A stretch of 56,769 nt of DNA from positions 327,315 to 384,083 of the forward strand of contig NZ_RYFI01000001.1 of NCBI RefSeq assembly GCF_004103825.1, in the 5' to 3' direction. The notes under the pieces are model-generated. The model did no database searches, had not been told where the DNA came from, and was given only the letters and a program-made list of their open reading frames with translations. Positions 1 to 7,727 of the stretch are shown here, piece after piece. This stretch comes from Hansschlegelia zhihuaiae. Its GTDB lineage: Bacteria; Pseudomonadota; Alphaproteobacteria; Rhizobiales; Methylopilaceae. Each line of letters opens with the position of its first letter. The stretch's first letter is position 1. The position numbers and the translations under genes were made by a program.

Positions 1-715
1 GGGCGAGCCCTTCCAGTGCCTCCGCAAGACGCTCGAAGCCGAGCCGATGGAGGTGTTCCATTATCACAAGGCGATCGTGAACACGAACTATAAGCTGTGG
101 CACGACACCAACTGCGAATTCTACCACGACTTCATGCACTATCATAACCGCGTGACAGGCTTTAACGACGCCTACTTCGCGCGGAAGAACGAATCCTTCG
201 AGCACGGCCACATCGTGGTGGGGACCTTCGAGGTCAACTACGACAATTACGAAGGCTTCGAGAGCCGGGCGGGCCTGTCCTTCCCGCATCTGCCGCCGAA
301 CCAGTGGTACATGATCGACCTGTTCCCCGGCATGAACTTCAACCTGCGCGGCTCGGCGCTGCGTTGCGACGTCGTCACGCCGCTCGGTCCCGACAAGGTG
401 ATGATCGAGTTCCGCGGCCTCGGCCTCAAGCGCGACACGCCGGAGGAGCGCCAGACCCGCATCAACCACCACAATTCGATCTGGGGTCCGTTCGGCCGCA
501 ACCTTCACGAGGATCTGATCGGCGTCCAGGGCCAGGGCACCACGATGCGGCCGGGCTCCGAAGCCCGGCGCGTGCTGCATGGCCGCCAGGAGAACCAGAC
601 GATCCACGACGAGAACGGGATGCGGCACTACTACGCCGAATGGGGCAAGTGGATGAACCGCCTGCCGAGCAACCCCGAAATGCCTTACGCGGAGCCGGCG
701 CTCGCCGCCGAATGA
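1..715 (+). CDS. msmA: Methanesulfonate monooxygenase hydroxylase, large (alpha) subunit, C-terminal part
   Basis: The gene is cut by the left window edge. The reading frame is open from base 2 and ends with TGA at 713-715. The visible 237 residues are the catalytic domain of a Rieske non-heme iron oxygenase alpha subunit; the Rieske domain lies outside. The iron-site helix reads DTNCEFYHDFMHYH, and a later HEDLIGVQGQ carries the likely third (Asp) ligand. The call as MsmA, which hydroxylates methanesulfonate to formaldehyde plus sulfite, rests mainly on the following genes: a 181-residue small subunit, a Rieske ferredoxin and a 2Fe-2S/FAD reductase in msmABCD order. Oddity: the residue three before the first His is Glu where most family members have Asp. 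Another aromatic-type ring hydroxylase is the alternative. Confidence 0.82.
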   Translation, partial: GEPFQCLRKTLEAEPMEVFHYHKAIVNTNYKLWHDTNCEFYHDFMHYHNRVTGFNDAYFARKNESFEHGHIVVGTFEVNYDNYEGFESRAGLSFPHLPPNQWYMIDLFPGMNFNLRGSALRCDVVTPLGPDKVMIEFRGLGLKRDTPEERQTRINHHNSIWGPFGRNLHEDLIGVQGQGTTMRPGSEARRVLHGRQENQTIHDENGMRHYYAEWGKWMNRLPSNPEMPYAEPALAAE

Positions 716-846
716 CCGCCTGAGGGACGGCGCGGCGGCATCTCCCTCTTCGCCGCGCCGCTTTTTCATCAAGAAGGACCCGCCCCCGCGCCGGCGCGGG
801 ACGCGCAGAAGGTCCTGGCGCCCTGGGAAACGAAAGAGCCTAAGCC

Positions 847-1392
847 ATGAACATTCAGACCGAAGTCGCATCGCCTCCGATGAGCGGCGGCGTCGATCCG
901 ATGCAGGCGCGGGAAGCCGCCGACGCGGTCCGCGACGCGATCTGCCGCGCGACCATCTTCCTCGACGCCCAGCAGTGGATGGAGTGGCTCGGGCTCTGCG
1001 ACGAAAGCTTCGTCTACGACATCAAGTCGTGGAGCCCCGAGATCAACTACGACATGACCTATCTGCACGCGTCGCGGAAGGACATGGAAAGCCTGATCCG
1101 CCTGCTACCGAAGCACAACACCGACCATTCGCCGCTGACGCGCCACACGACCGTCTACACGGTCGACGTCGCCGACGACGGAGCGACCGCGAAAGCGGTG
1201 AGCGCCTTCATCGTGTTCCAGCACATGCTGGATGGCGCCAACAGCCATATCGACGCCGGCGAGAGCCGGCTGTTCCTTGTCGGCAAGTATCACGACACGT
1301 TCCGCATCGAGGACGGCCGGGCGCTGTTCACGAGCCGCGAGACGCGGCTCGAGAACCGACGTTTGGACAAGGGGTCGCATTGGCCGATCTGA
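847..1392 (+). CDS. msmB: Methanesulfonate monooxygenase hydroxylase, small (beta) subunit
   Basis: 181 residues with the NTF2-like fold of ring-hydroxylating dioxygenase beta subunits, judged from the acidic helical start, the FLDAQQWMEWLGLCDE helix and the C-terminal strands around TRETRLENR-like sequence. Its role is structural, in the alpha3beta3 hydroxylase. The length matches what I recall for MsmB of Methylosulfonomonas. It follows msmA by 131 bp and precedes the Rieske ferredoxin by 100 bp, so the genes are probably one transcript. The start ATG at 847 gives the expected family length. The assignment to Msm rather than another oxygenase depends on the cluster context. Confidence 0.82.
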   Translation: MNIQTEVASPPMSGGVDPMQAREAADAVRDAICRATIFLDAQQWMEWLGLCDESFVYDIKSWSPEINYDMTYLHASRKDMESLIRLLPKHNTDHSPLTRHTTVYTVDVADDGATAKAVSAFIVFQHMLDGANSHIDAGESRLFLVGKYHDTFRIEDGRALFTSRETRLENRRLDKGSHWPI

Positions 1393-1492
1393 GCCAGCGG
1401 AGCCGCCGTTCCCGGATGACGGCCCCGCGCGCCGGCGTCGGCCGTTCGCCCCGGCCGACGCCGAACAATCAATAAGACCATAAGGCTCCTCC

Positions 1493-1867
1493 ATGGGTTG
1501 GACCTATCTCTGCGACGCCTCCGACGTCGCTCCCGACACCCTCAAGCTCGTCGACGCCGACGGCGTGCGCATCGTGGTGGCCAATTACGGCCAGGGTTTT
1601 CGCGCGATGCCGCCGATCTGCCCGCATATGGAGGAGCCGCTCGAGGAGTCGGGCGTCATCGCCAACTGCGTGCTGACCTGCACCAAGCATCTCTGGGCCT
1701 GGAATCTCGGCACGATGGAAATGGACGGCGGCGAGACCGAAAAGCCGCTCAAGACCTATGACCTGAAGGAAGAGGACGGCCGACTCCTGGCGCTGGTCGA
1801 GGAGGAGCTGACCTACGACTTCGACGAAGAAGACGACATGGACGATGACTTCTTTAGCAAGAGCTGA
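1493..1867 (+). CDS. msmC: Rieske-type ferredoxin of methanesulfonate monooxygenase
   Basis: 124 residues. It carries the soluble Rieske 2Fe-2S signature C43-x-H45 and C63-x2-H66 with 17 residues between the pairs. It passes electrons from the reductase MsmD to the hydroxylase MsmAB. The C-terminal 20 residues are strongly acidic ([13 protein letters not shown]), an unusual tail that could serve docking. An AGGCTCC-like stretch precedes the ATG at 1493. The 3' end overlaps msmD by 23 bp, which implies translational coupling. Confidence 0.87.
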   Translation: MGWTYLCDASDVAPDTLKLVDADGVRIVVANYGQGFRAMPPICPHMEEPLEESGVIANCVLTCTKHLWAWNLGTMEMDGGETEKPLKTYDLKEEDGRLLALVEEELTYDFDEEDDMDDDFFSKS

Positions 1868-2945
1868 CGACCTCGCGGAGCTCATCGCGCCGGCCCCCGA
1901 CCGCTGCGCCGTCACGGTCGATGCGCGGTCCGGAACCTTCGCGTTCGACTGCGCGCCCGGCGAGACGCTGCTTTACGCCGGCCTCGCCCATGGGCTGACC
2001 CTGCCCCACGAATGCGCGACCGGCACCTGCGGCACGTGCCGCGCCCGCGTCATGTCCGGCGAGGTCGACGTCGCCTGGGAGGAGGCGCCGGGCGCAGCCA
2101 AGCTCAAGCGCGACAAGGGCGACGTCCTGCTGTGCCAGACCCGCGCGCTCGGCGACTGTGTGCTGCGGGTCCCCTCCGACGTCCTGGAGAAGCCCGTCCG
2201 CCACCAGATCCCGGCGGCGCGGCACGGCGTGATCGAGAACCTGCGCCGCCTGACCTCCGACGTGACGCATTTCGAGATAGCGCTCGCCGAGCCGATGGAT
2301 TTCGACGCCGGCCAGTTCGTGGTGGTCGAGGCGCCGGGCCTTCAGGGCGCGCGCGCCTATTCGATGGTGAACCACGGAAGCGGCCTCGACCGCATCGAGC
2401 TCGTGGTGAAGCGCAAGCCCGGAGGCGGCTTCGGCGACTGGATCGCCGGGCCCACGGCCGAGGGCGCCAAGGTGGAGGTCTTCGGGCCGCTCGGCCGGGC
2501 GACCTTCCATCCGGACGAGGATCGCGACCTGCTGATGATCGCCGGCGGTTCGGGGATCGCCGGGATGATGTCGATCCTCGCCCGCGCCGGCGAGGAGGAC
2601 TATTTCCGGACCCATAAGGGCTATGTGTTCTTCGGCGTGAGGACGCTCGCCGACGGCTTCTATCTCGAGCAGTTCGCCCGCAGCGTCGACCGCGGCCACG
2701 GCAATCTCGAGGTCACGCTCGCGCTTTCGCACGAGAATCTCGGCGACGTTCGCCATCCGGAACATGGTGGCGTCAAGCTCGCCTACGGCTTCGTCCACGA
2801 GGTCGCCGCGGCCGCAATGGCCGGGCGCTATGACGGCGTTATGGCCTATGTGGCCGGCCCGCCGCCGATGGTCGACGGCGCGATCCGCTCGCTCATAATC
2901 GGCGGGGTCGGCCGCGCGGCGATCCGCTACGACAAGTTCGGCTGA
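1845..2945 (+). CDS. msmD: NADH-dependent reductase of methanesulfonate monooxygenase (2Fe-2S/FAD)
   Basis: 366 residues. Domain order is plant-type 2Fe-2S ferredoxin (C57-x4-C62-x2-C65 and C97), FAD-binding domain with an RAYS motif near residue 178, then an NAD-binding domain with GGSGIAGMM and the C-terminal GPPPMVDGA motif. It takes electrons from NADH and reduces the Rieske ferredoxin. The start ATG lies inside msmC (23-bp overlap). Internal starts would remove part of the ferredoxin domain, so this one is preferred. Only 48 bp separate its stop from the convergent sulfite exporter. Confidence 0.87.
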   Translation: MTSLARADDLAELIAPAPDRCAVTVDARSGTFAFDCAPGETLLYAGLAHGLTLPHECATGTCGTCRARVMSGEVDVAWEEAPGAAKLKRDKGDVLLCQTRALGDCVLRVPSDVLEKPVRHQIPAARHGVIENLRRLTSDVTHFEIALAEPMDFDAGQFVVVEAPGLQGARAYSMVNHGSGLDRIELVVKRKPGGGFGDWIAGPTAEGAKVEVFGPLGRATFHPDEDRDLLMIAGGSGIAGMMSILARAGEEDYFRTHKGYVFFGVRTLADGFYLEQFARSVDRGHGNLEVTLALSHENLGDVRHPEHGGVKLAYGFVHEVAAAAMAGRYDGVMAYVAGPPPMVDGAIRSLIIGGVGRAAIRYDKFG

Positions 2946-2993
2946 CCAACGTCCCGACGTCCGAAGCGGGCGGTTCCTTTCGATCCCTGAGCC

Positions 2994-3758
2994 TCAGACG
3001 AACTGCCGGAAGCCGAGCCGCGCGAGCACCAGCCAGCCGACGGACAGCAGCACGCCTGCCGCGACCGTCTCGAGCGTCCGGCGCGGCAATGCATGCGCGA
3101 CCTTCGCGCCGAACCAGGTTCCGAGCGCAAGCCCGATCCCGAGCGCGACGCCCTGGCTGACGTCCGGGTCGCCATAGGCGAAGTTGCCGATCGTCGCGAG
3201 CGTCGCGATCGGGATCTGGGCGGCCTGGCTCAGCCCCACCGCGGTCAGCGTCGGAAGCTTCAGGCAGATCAGGATCGGCACCAGCACCAGCGGCCCGCCG
3301 GTCCCGGTGATCGCCGACAACACGCCGGTGACGAGCCCGACCAGGACGAGCTCCGCCGCCCGCAGAGACCTCGGCTCGGCGGCCGAGGGCTTGCGCCGGC
3401 CGAAAAGGCTGTTGAGCCCGGACGCGAGCGCCAGGGCGCCGACGCCGAACTCGAGGAGGCGCGGCTCGACGCCGCTGATCGCCCAGGCGCCGAAAAGCGC
3501 CCCGGGCGCCGCGCCGAGCGAGATCCAGCCGGCGAGCTCCCATCGGATGCTGCGGGCGCGCGCATAGACCGTCGTGCCGATCACGCCCGTCAGGATGTAG
3601 CCCATCATGGCGCAGGCGATGGCGTCCTGGACGTCCATGCCGAGGCCGTAGACGAGCGCCGGCACGACGATGACGCCCCCGACCCCGACGCAGCCGATCA
3701 TGCCGCCGGCCACGACGCCAATCGCGCCGACCACGAAAGCGAGGACGATCAGGCTCAC
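2994..3758 (-). CDS. TauE/SafE (TSUP) family membrane protein, probable sulfite exporter
   Basis: 254 residues, very hydrophobic, with about eight membrane segments in two repeats. The glycine-rich repeat starts (VGAIGVVAGGMIGCVGVGG and VTGVLSAITGTGG) are typical of TSUP proteins. Methanesulfonate oxidation releases one sulfite per turnover, and sulfite is toxic, so a sulfite exporter next to msmABCD makes sense; the substrate itself is inferred. It is convergent with msmD and divergent from the LysR gene, with a regulator-type palindrome in the shared 224-bp gap. A second, distinct TSUP gene lies at 16355-17140. Confidence 0.83.
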   Translation of the reverse strand: MSLIVLAFVVGAIGVVAGGMIGCVGVGGVIVVPALVYGLGMDVQDAIACAMMGYILTGVIGTTVYARARSIRWELAGWISLGAAPGALFGAWAISGVEPRLLEFGVGALALASGLNSLFGRRKPSAAEPRSLRAAELVLVGLVTGVLSAITGTGGPLVLVPILICLKLPTLTAVGLSQAAQIPIATLATIGNFAYGDPDVSQGVALGIGLALGTWFGAKVAHALPRRTLETVAAGVLLSVGWLVLARLGFRQFV

Positions 3759-3853
3759 GACGCGGCCCGCCGGACTGCGCGGGCGCCGCCGAATACTTGT
3801 AAACCTATCGCGTTATTTTCACACTGAGCTTTTGATTGAAAAAGTCGAACAAA

Positions 3854-3874
3854 ATCATCGACCACGTCGATGAT
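3854..3874. promoter_or_regulatory. LysR-type operator palindrome (9-3-9)
   Basis: A perfect inverted repeat, ATCATCGAC-CAC-GTCGATGAT, contains the T-N11-A core that LysR-type regulators bind. It lies between the divergent exporter (start 3758) and lysR gene (start 3983) in an AT-richer stretch. It probably serves autoregulation and control of the exporter; control of msm would be indirect or need another site. Confidence 0.6.
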
Positions 3875-3982
3875 AGTCACGGTCAATCGACTTGCGGTTT
3901 TCCAAGGTCCGATTAAAATAATTTCAAGAAGCCGATTACGGCCGGCCGACCATCGCGATGGCGACAGGCGGCGAACGTCGGG

Positions 3983-5011
3983 ATGGACAACGTCATGTTT
4001 CTTCGTCAGTTCAAGTACTTGGTCGCCGTGGTCGAGGAACGTCACTTCGGCCGCGCGGCGCAGAAGTGCAACGTCACGCAGCCGAGCCTCTCCTGCGGAA
4101 TCAAGCAGCTCGAGCTCGAGATCGGCGTGCCGATCTTCCTGCGCGGGCGCGGCCAGCGGTTCTGCGGCCTGACGCCCGAGGGCGACCGGGTCGCCAAATG
4201 GGCGCGCAACGTCATCGCGAATTGCGAGGCGATGCGCGACGAGGTCTCCGCCATGCAGAAGAACCTGCACGGCCGTCTCCGGATGGGCGCGATGCCCTCG
4301 ATGTCGCCGGTCCTGCCGCTGCTGCTTCAGATGGTCCGCGAGCAACACCCGAACGTGGCGATGGACGTGCAGTTCATCGGCAACGACGCGATGAAGACCG
4401 GCCTCAACAATTTCTCGCTGGACGTGGCGCTGACCTATTTCGACCGCGCCGAGCTCGGCCGTCGCAACACGCTCAAGATCTACACCGAGGAGCTCAGCCT
4501 CCTGGTGCCCGACACGCCGGAGTTCGCCGGCCGCACCGACATTTCCTGGAAGGAGGCGGCGGATCTGCCGCTCGCCATGCTGCGCTCGGGCATCCACGAG
4601 CGGCGCTTCGTCGACCAGGTCTTCGAGAGCGTCGATCGGGCCCCGATGCCCAAGGTCGAATCGGAGTCGATCCTGCACCTCATGTTCCAGGTGCAGTTCG
4701 CGGGGCTCTGCACCATCATCCCCTCGCACTTCACGGTCATGCCGGGGCTGCACAAGGGCACCCGCGCGCTGCGGCTGGTCGACCCGATCGTGAGCCAGGA
4801 CGTCTGCCTGTTCTGGGCCGAGGGCGAGATCATGACGCCGATGGCCGCGACGCTGGTCGCGGCGGTCAAGAAGCTGAACAAGCTCGGGGGGCTCGACGCC
4901 CGGCTGAACGAACTCGCCCAGGGGGATGGCCGCCCGTCGCTGCAGCCGGTCGCCGGACCGACGCCCTTGACGGCCATCTATCGGCCCCAGCCGGTCGCGG
5001 CCTCCGCATGA
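3983..5011 (+). CDS. LysR-family transcriptional regulator
   Basis: 342 residues. The N-terminal winged helix-turn-helix covers about residues 5-65 (FGRAAQKCNVTQPSLSCGIKQLE) and is followed by a linker helix and a periplasmic-binding-protein-like effector domain. It is slightly longer than the usual 300-330 because of a C-terminal tail. The start ATG at 3983 places the HTH at the usual distance; a second Met five codons in is also possible. It is divergent from the sulfite exporter and next to the msm genes, so sulfonate or C1 metabolism is a reasonable inferred target. The effector is unknown. Confidence 0.9.
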   Translation: MDNVMFLRQFKYLVAVVEERHFGRAAQKCNVTQPSLSCGIKQLELEIGVPIFLRGRGQRFCGLTPEGDRVAKWARNVIANCEAMRDEVSAMQKNLHGRLRMGAMPSMSPVLPLLLQMVREQHPNVAMDVQFIGNDAMKTGLNNFSLDVALTYFDRAELGRRNTLKIYTEELSLLVPDTPEFAGRTDISWKEAADLPLAMLRSGIHERRFVDQVFESVDRAPMPKVESESILHLMFQVQFAGLCTIIPSHFTVMPGLHKGTRALRLVDPIVSQDVCLFWAEGEIMTPMAATLVAAVKKLNKLGGLDARLNELAQGDGRPSLQPVAGPTPLTAIYRPQPVAASA

Positions 5012-5063
5012 AGAGGCGCGCGCCGTCCGACGGGAAGGCGCCTGCGCAGGAGACATCGCAAGC

Positions 5064-5822
5064 TCAGTGCCGGGTCGGCGCGGCGTTGGAGGCATAGAAG
5101 GCGTCGATCGCGCCGACGCAGTCCCCGGGCGGGAGCTGCGAGGCGAGCAGGATCGCGGTCGGGCTCTCGCCCGGCTCCCGCGCGGCGCCCTCGCCCCTCG
5201 CATAGAAGAACGGCTCGGCGATCGCCGCGTCGCCGAGCGAGAAGCCGATCGTGCGGCCGCCCGCCACCGCCTCGACGCCGAGGTCGCGCGGCGAAATCCG
5301 CAAAGCGGGCTCGCCGCCCGCGTCCGACGCCGCGCGCCCGATCGCCGAGACCGCGGCCTGGAACAGCTCCGCGAGCGCGCGCAGCTCCGCCTCGTATTCG
5401 CAGGGCGAGAATTCGACCCCGTCGCCGCTGAGCAGCGCCGAGGTGTCGTAAGGCAGATCCTTTGAGAAGCGGTCCCGGTCCAGCCCGCGATGCAGCAGCT
5501 CGATCAGGATCCAGGCCTCGACATGGGCGGGCGAGCGCTCCTCGACGTCGATCTCGTGGTCGGACGGCCGCCCGGCCTCGGTGAACTGCATCACCAGGCC
5601 GTCGATCCTGAGCTCGAGGCCGACGTCGTCGCCGAGGTCGTGGGTCGCGATCACGTTGCGGTCGCCGCGCCAGCGCAGGCTCAGCTCCCTGCCGGGCGCG
5701 CGCGCCGCGAAGCTGCGCTCGACGCGCGCGAGCCATTGCGCGACGCTGACGAGCTGCTGCCTGGCCTCGGCCATGCGCGCAGAATCCCGAACGCCGGTCG
5801 GGCTTGGTTCGACTCCCGCCAT
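5064..5822 (-). CDS. Conserved-type hypothetical protein, cytoplasmic
   Basis: 252 residues with no family I recognise. There is no signal peptide or membrane segment, and the protein is rich in Asp, Glu and Ala. A long central region (HVEAWILIELLHRGLDRDRF, then two further helices) looks alpha-helical and is flanked by beta-rich ends. The start at 5822 is supported by GGGAGG five bases upstream on the minus strand; the Met at codon 17 is an alternative. It converges on lysR with a 52-bp gap and is divergent from the amidohydrolase-like gene. Confidence 0.6.
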   Translation of the reverse strand: MAGVEPSPTGVRDSARMAEARQQLVSVAQWLARVERSFAARAPGRELSLRWRGDRNVIATHDLGDDVGLELRIDGLVMQFTEAGRPSDHEIDVEERSPAHVEAWILIELLHRGLDRDRFSKDLPYDTSALLSGDGVEFSPCEYEAELRALAELFQAAVSAIGRAASDAGGEPALRISPRDLGVEAVAGGRTIGFSLGDAAIAEPFFYARGEGAAREPGESPTAILLASQLPPGDCVGAIDAFYASNAAPTRH

Positions 5823-6160
5823 CTCGTCCTCCCATGCGCCGGTTCTTGAACCGCCGGCGATGATCGAACGTGGCCCCGGGTCCCGGGCGTGTAAATTAGT
5901 TTCGCCCTATCCTGAGATTGCGGGCGCATTGCAAAAGCAAGCTGCGGGCGCGGGCTCAGTTTCGCTGCGCGGAATAAGCCTGCTCTATCAAACAATGCAG
6001 AAAATCGAATGGCCCTATGCCGGCGAAGACGCGGATAGTCGCGTGAGGTCGGCCTGGCGGCGGACCGGACGGGGGGCCGGAAGCCGGACGCGCGGCGCAA
6101 GAACGGTCCGCTTCGACCCGCGCCGCAAAAGAAGCCGACATTCTCTTAGGAGCGAAATCG
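5823..6160. other. Intergenic region between divergent genes (338 bp)
   Basis: It separates the hypothetical gene (-) from the amidohydrolase-like gene (+) and presumably carries both promoters. The only clear element is a TTAGGAGCGA ribosome-binding stretch just before 6161. I see no RNA gene or repeat. Confidence 0.5.
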
Positions 6161-7057
6161 ATGTCCGAGACCTATCCGGCGACGCCGATCGTCGACATGC
6201 GCAGCCGTCCGTCCTTCCTGCACGCCTTCTTCGGCGCCGAACCCGGCACGCCGAGCTATGACGTCGTCAAATGGCTGAACAAGCGCGTCGGCTCGCGTGA
6301 CCTCGAGCATTTCACGCGCGCCAAGGATCCCGAAGGCGTCGTCGCCGAGATGGACGAGGCCGGCATCAGCGTCGCCGTGATGGTCGCGAGGAGCGTGCCC
6401 GGCGTGCGGGTCTCGAACGACGACCTCGCCGCCGTCGCGGCGCGCGGCTCCGGCCGGCTCGTGCCGATCGCCTCGGTCGACCCGATCGAGCTCGGCCGCG
6501 ACGCCGCGGTCGAGGAGGCGACGCGCGCGATCAAGACGCTCGGCATGAAGGCGCTCAATCTCGACGCCGGCTTCTATGCGGAAGGCATGAAGGCGAATGA
6601 CGACCGGCTGATGCCGCTCTACGAGGTCTGCTCGCAGCTCGGCGTCCCGGCCTTCGTGATGTCCGGCCCGACGACCCCGGACCTGACGCTCAACGACGCC
6701 TACGCGGTCGAGACCGTCGCCAAGACCTTTCCCAAGATGCCGATCGTGTGCTGCCACGGCTTCTACCCGAACGTCCGGGAGATCGTGACGGTCGCGTTCC
6801 GCAACGAGAACGTCTACGTCTCGCCCGACATGTACACGTTCTGTCCGGGCGGCGGCGGCTATGTGGAGGCTGCGAACCACTTCATGGCCGACCAGTTCCT
6901 GTTCGGCTCCTCCTACCCGTTCCGGCCGATGAAACAGGGCGTCGAGGACTTCAAGCGGCTCGGTCTCAGCCAGGAGGCCTATGAGAAGGCGAGCTGGCGA
7001 AACGCCGATCGCATCCTCGGCCTCGGCCTCGCGGATCAGGCCCGCAAGGCCGCGTGA
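6161..7057 (+). CDS. Amidohydrolase-2-like TIM-barrel protein lacking metal-ligand residues
   Basis: 298 residues with the overall pattern of the amidohydrolase-2 (TIM-barrel) family: an N-terminal IVDM strand, repeated alpha/beta units, CCHG on a late strand (around residue 201) and FGSSYPFRP near the C-terminus. In active metal-dependent members the first strand ends in H-x-H and the last motif is G(T/S)DYP. Here the first reads DMRSRP and the Asp is Ser. The protein is therefore either metal-independent or not a hydrolase. AGGAG lies eight bases before the ATG. It is monocistronic and followed by a strong hairpin. Its closeness to msm suggests, but does not show, a link to sulfonate or C1 metabolism. 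Confidence 0.75.
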   Translation: MSETYPATPIVDMRSRPSFLHAFFGAEPGTPSYDVVKWLNKRVGSRDLEHFTRAKDPEGVVAEMDEAGISVAVMVARSVPGVRVSNDDLAAVAARGSGRLVPIASVDPIELGRDAAVEEATRAIKTLGMKALNLDAGFYAEGMKANDDRLMPLYEVCSQLGVPAFVMSGPTTPDLTLNDAYAVETVAKTFPKMPIVCCHGFYPNVREIVTVAFRNENVYVSPDMYTFCPGGGGYVEAANHFMADQFLFGSSYPFRPMKQGVEDFKRLGLSQEAYEKASWRNADRILGLGLADQARKAA

Positions 7058-7094
7058 AGACCCGCGCTCGCTGACGCCGGGTCAACGCCATTGC

Positions 7095-7127
7095 AAGAAG
7101 GGTGGGCGTGAAGCGCCCGCCCTTCTT
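7095..7127. terminator. Hairpin terminator after the amidohydrolase-like gene
   Basis: Fourteen-base arms (AAGAAGGGTGGGCG / CGCCCGCCCTTCTT, one G-T pair) around a four-base loop, 37 bp after the stop codon and ending in a short pyrimidine run. Confidence 0.65.
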
Positions 7128-7343
7128 CGCGTCCGAGGCAGATCCCATCAGCGATAAGCCGAGCGGACCCGGGAGTTCTCTTCGTCGCCTGGATGTCTGA
7201 TGAGATGACGTTCACCCTCCTGAACGCACGATAAATCATATTTTCCAATATCGTTCATCTACGACGCGATACCGTCCCGACGACTGAGAGGGGTTGCTTG
7301 CTTCACGACGTGAGCGACCCGAACAGAACGAGGGACGATAATC

Positions 7344-7550
7344 ATGACTGATGCTGGCAAGCAGACCGCTCTTTTCTTCGGGTTCCTGACTGCCGCCATG
7401 ACCTATGCGTCCGCTCAGGCTGCGCCTGCTCAGCTGCAGCCGGCCGACGCCCGCGCGGCGCAGGAGTCCTTCCTCCAGAAGGCCGACAAGGATCGGAGGC
7501 TCGCCGTCCGGATCAAGGGCGAACCGGACGCGAGCGGCTCGAAGCGCTGA
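7344..7550 (+). CDS. Small secreted protein of unknown function
   Basis: 68 residues. The N-terminus resembles a signal peptide with a hydrophobic core (ALFFGFLTAAMTYASAQA) and a likely cut after AQA. The short mature part is charged. AGAGGGA precedes the ATG. I recognise no family. The upstream 200 bp are relatively AT-rich and could hold a promoter. It could be a spurious ORF, but the signal peptide and ribosome-binding site argue for a real gene. Confidence 0.45.
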   Translation: MTDAGKQTALFFGFLTAAMTYASAQAAPAQLQPADARAAQESFLQKADKDRRLAVRIKGEPDASGSKR

Positions 7551-7727
7551 GGTGGACCGGGCCACAACCTTGGGCCGCCCCGATCAAGTCTCTCCATCGG
7601 ACGGCCCGGCCCACGGCGTCTTGCGCGAGATCGTCTTCTGTCTGCTCCGACGGGTACGCACGACTACGGATTTGTCCCCGCTCTGCTAATCGGTATGTAG
7701 ACCTCGTCTTCGGCGGGGAGGTCGGTC

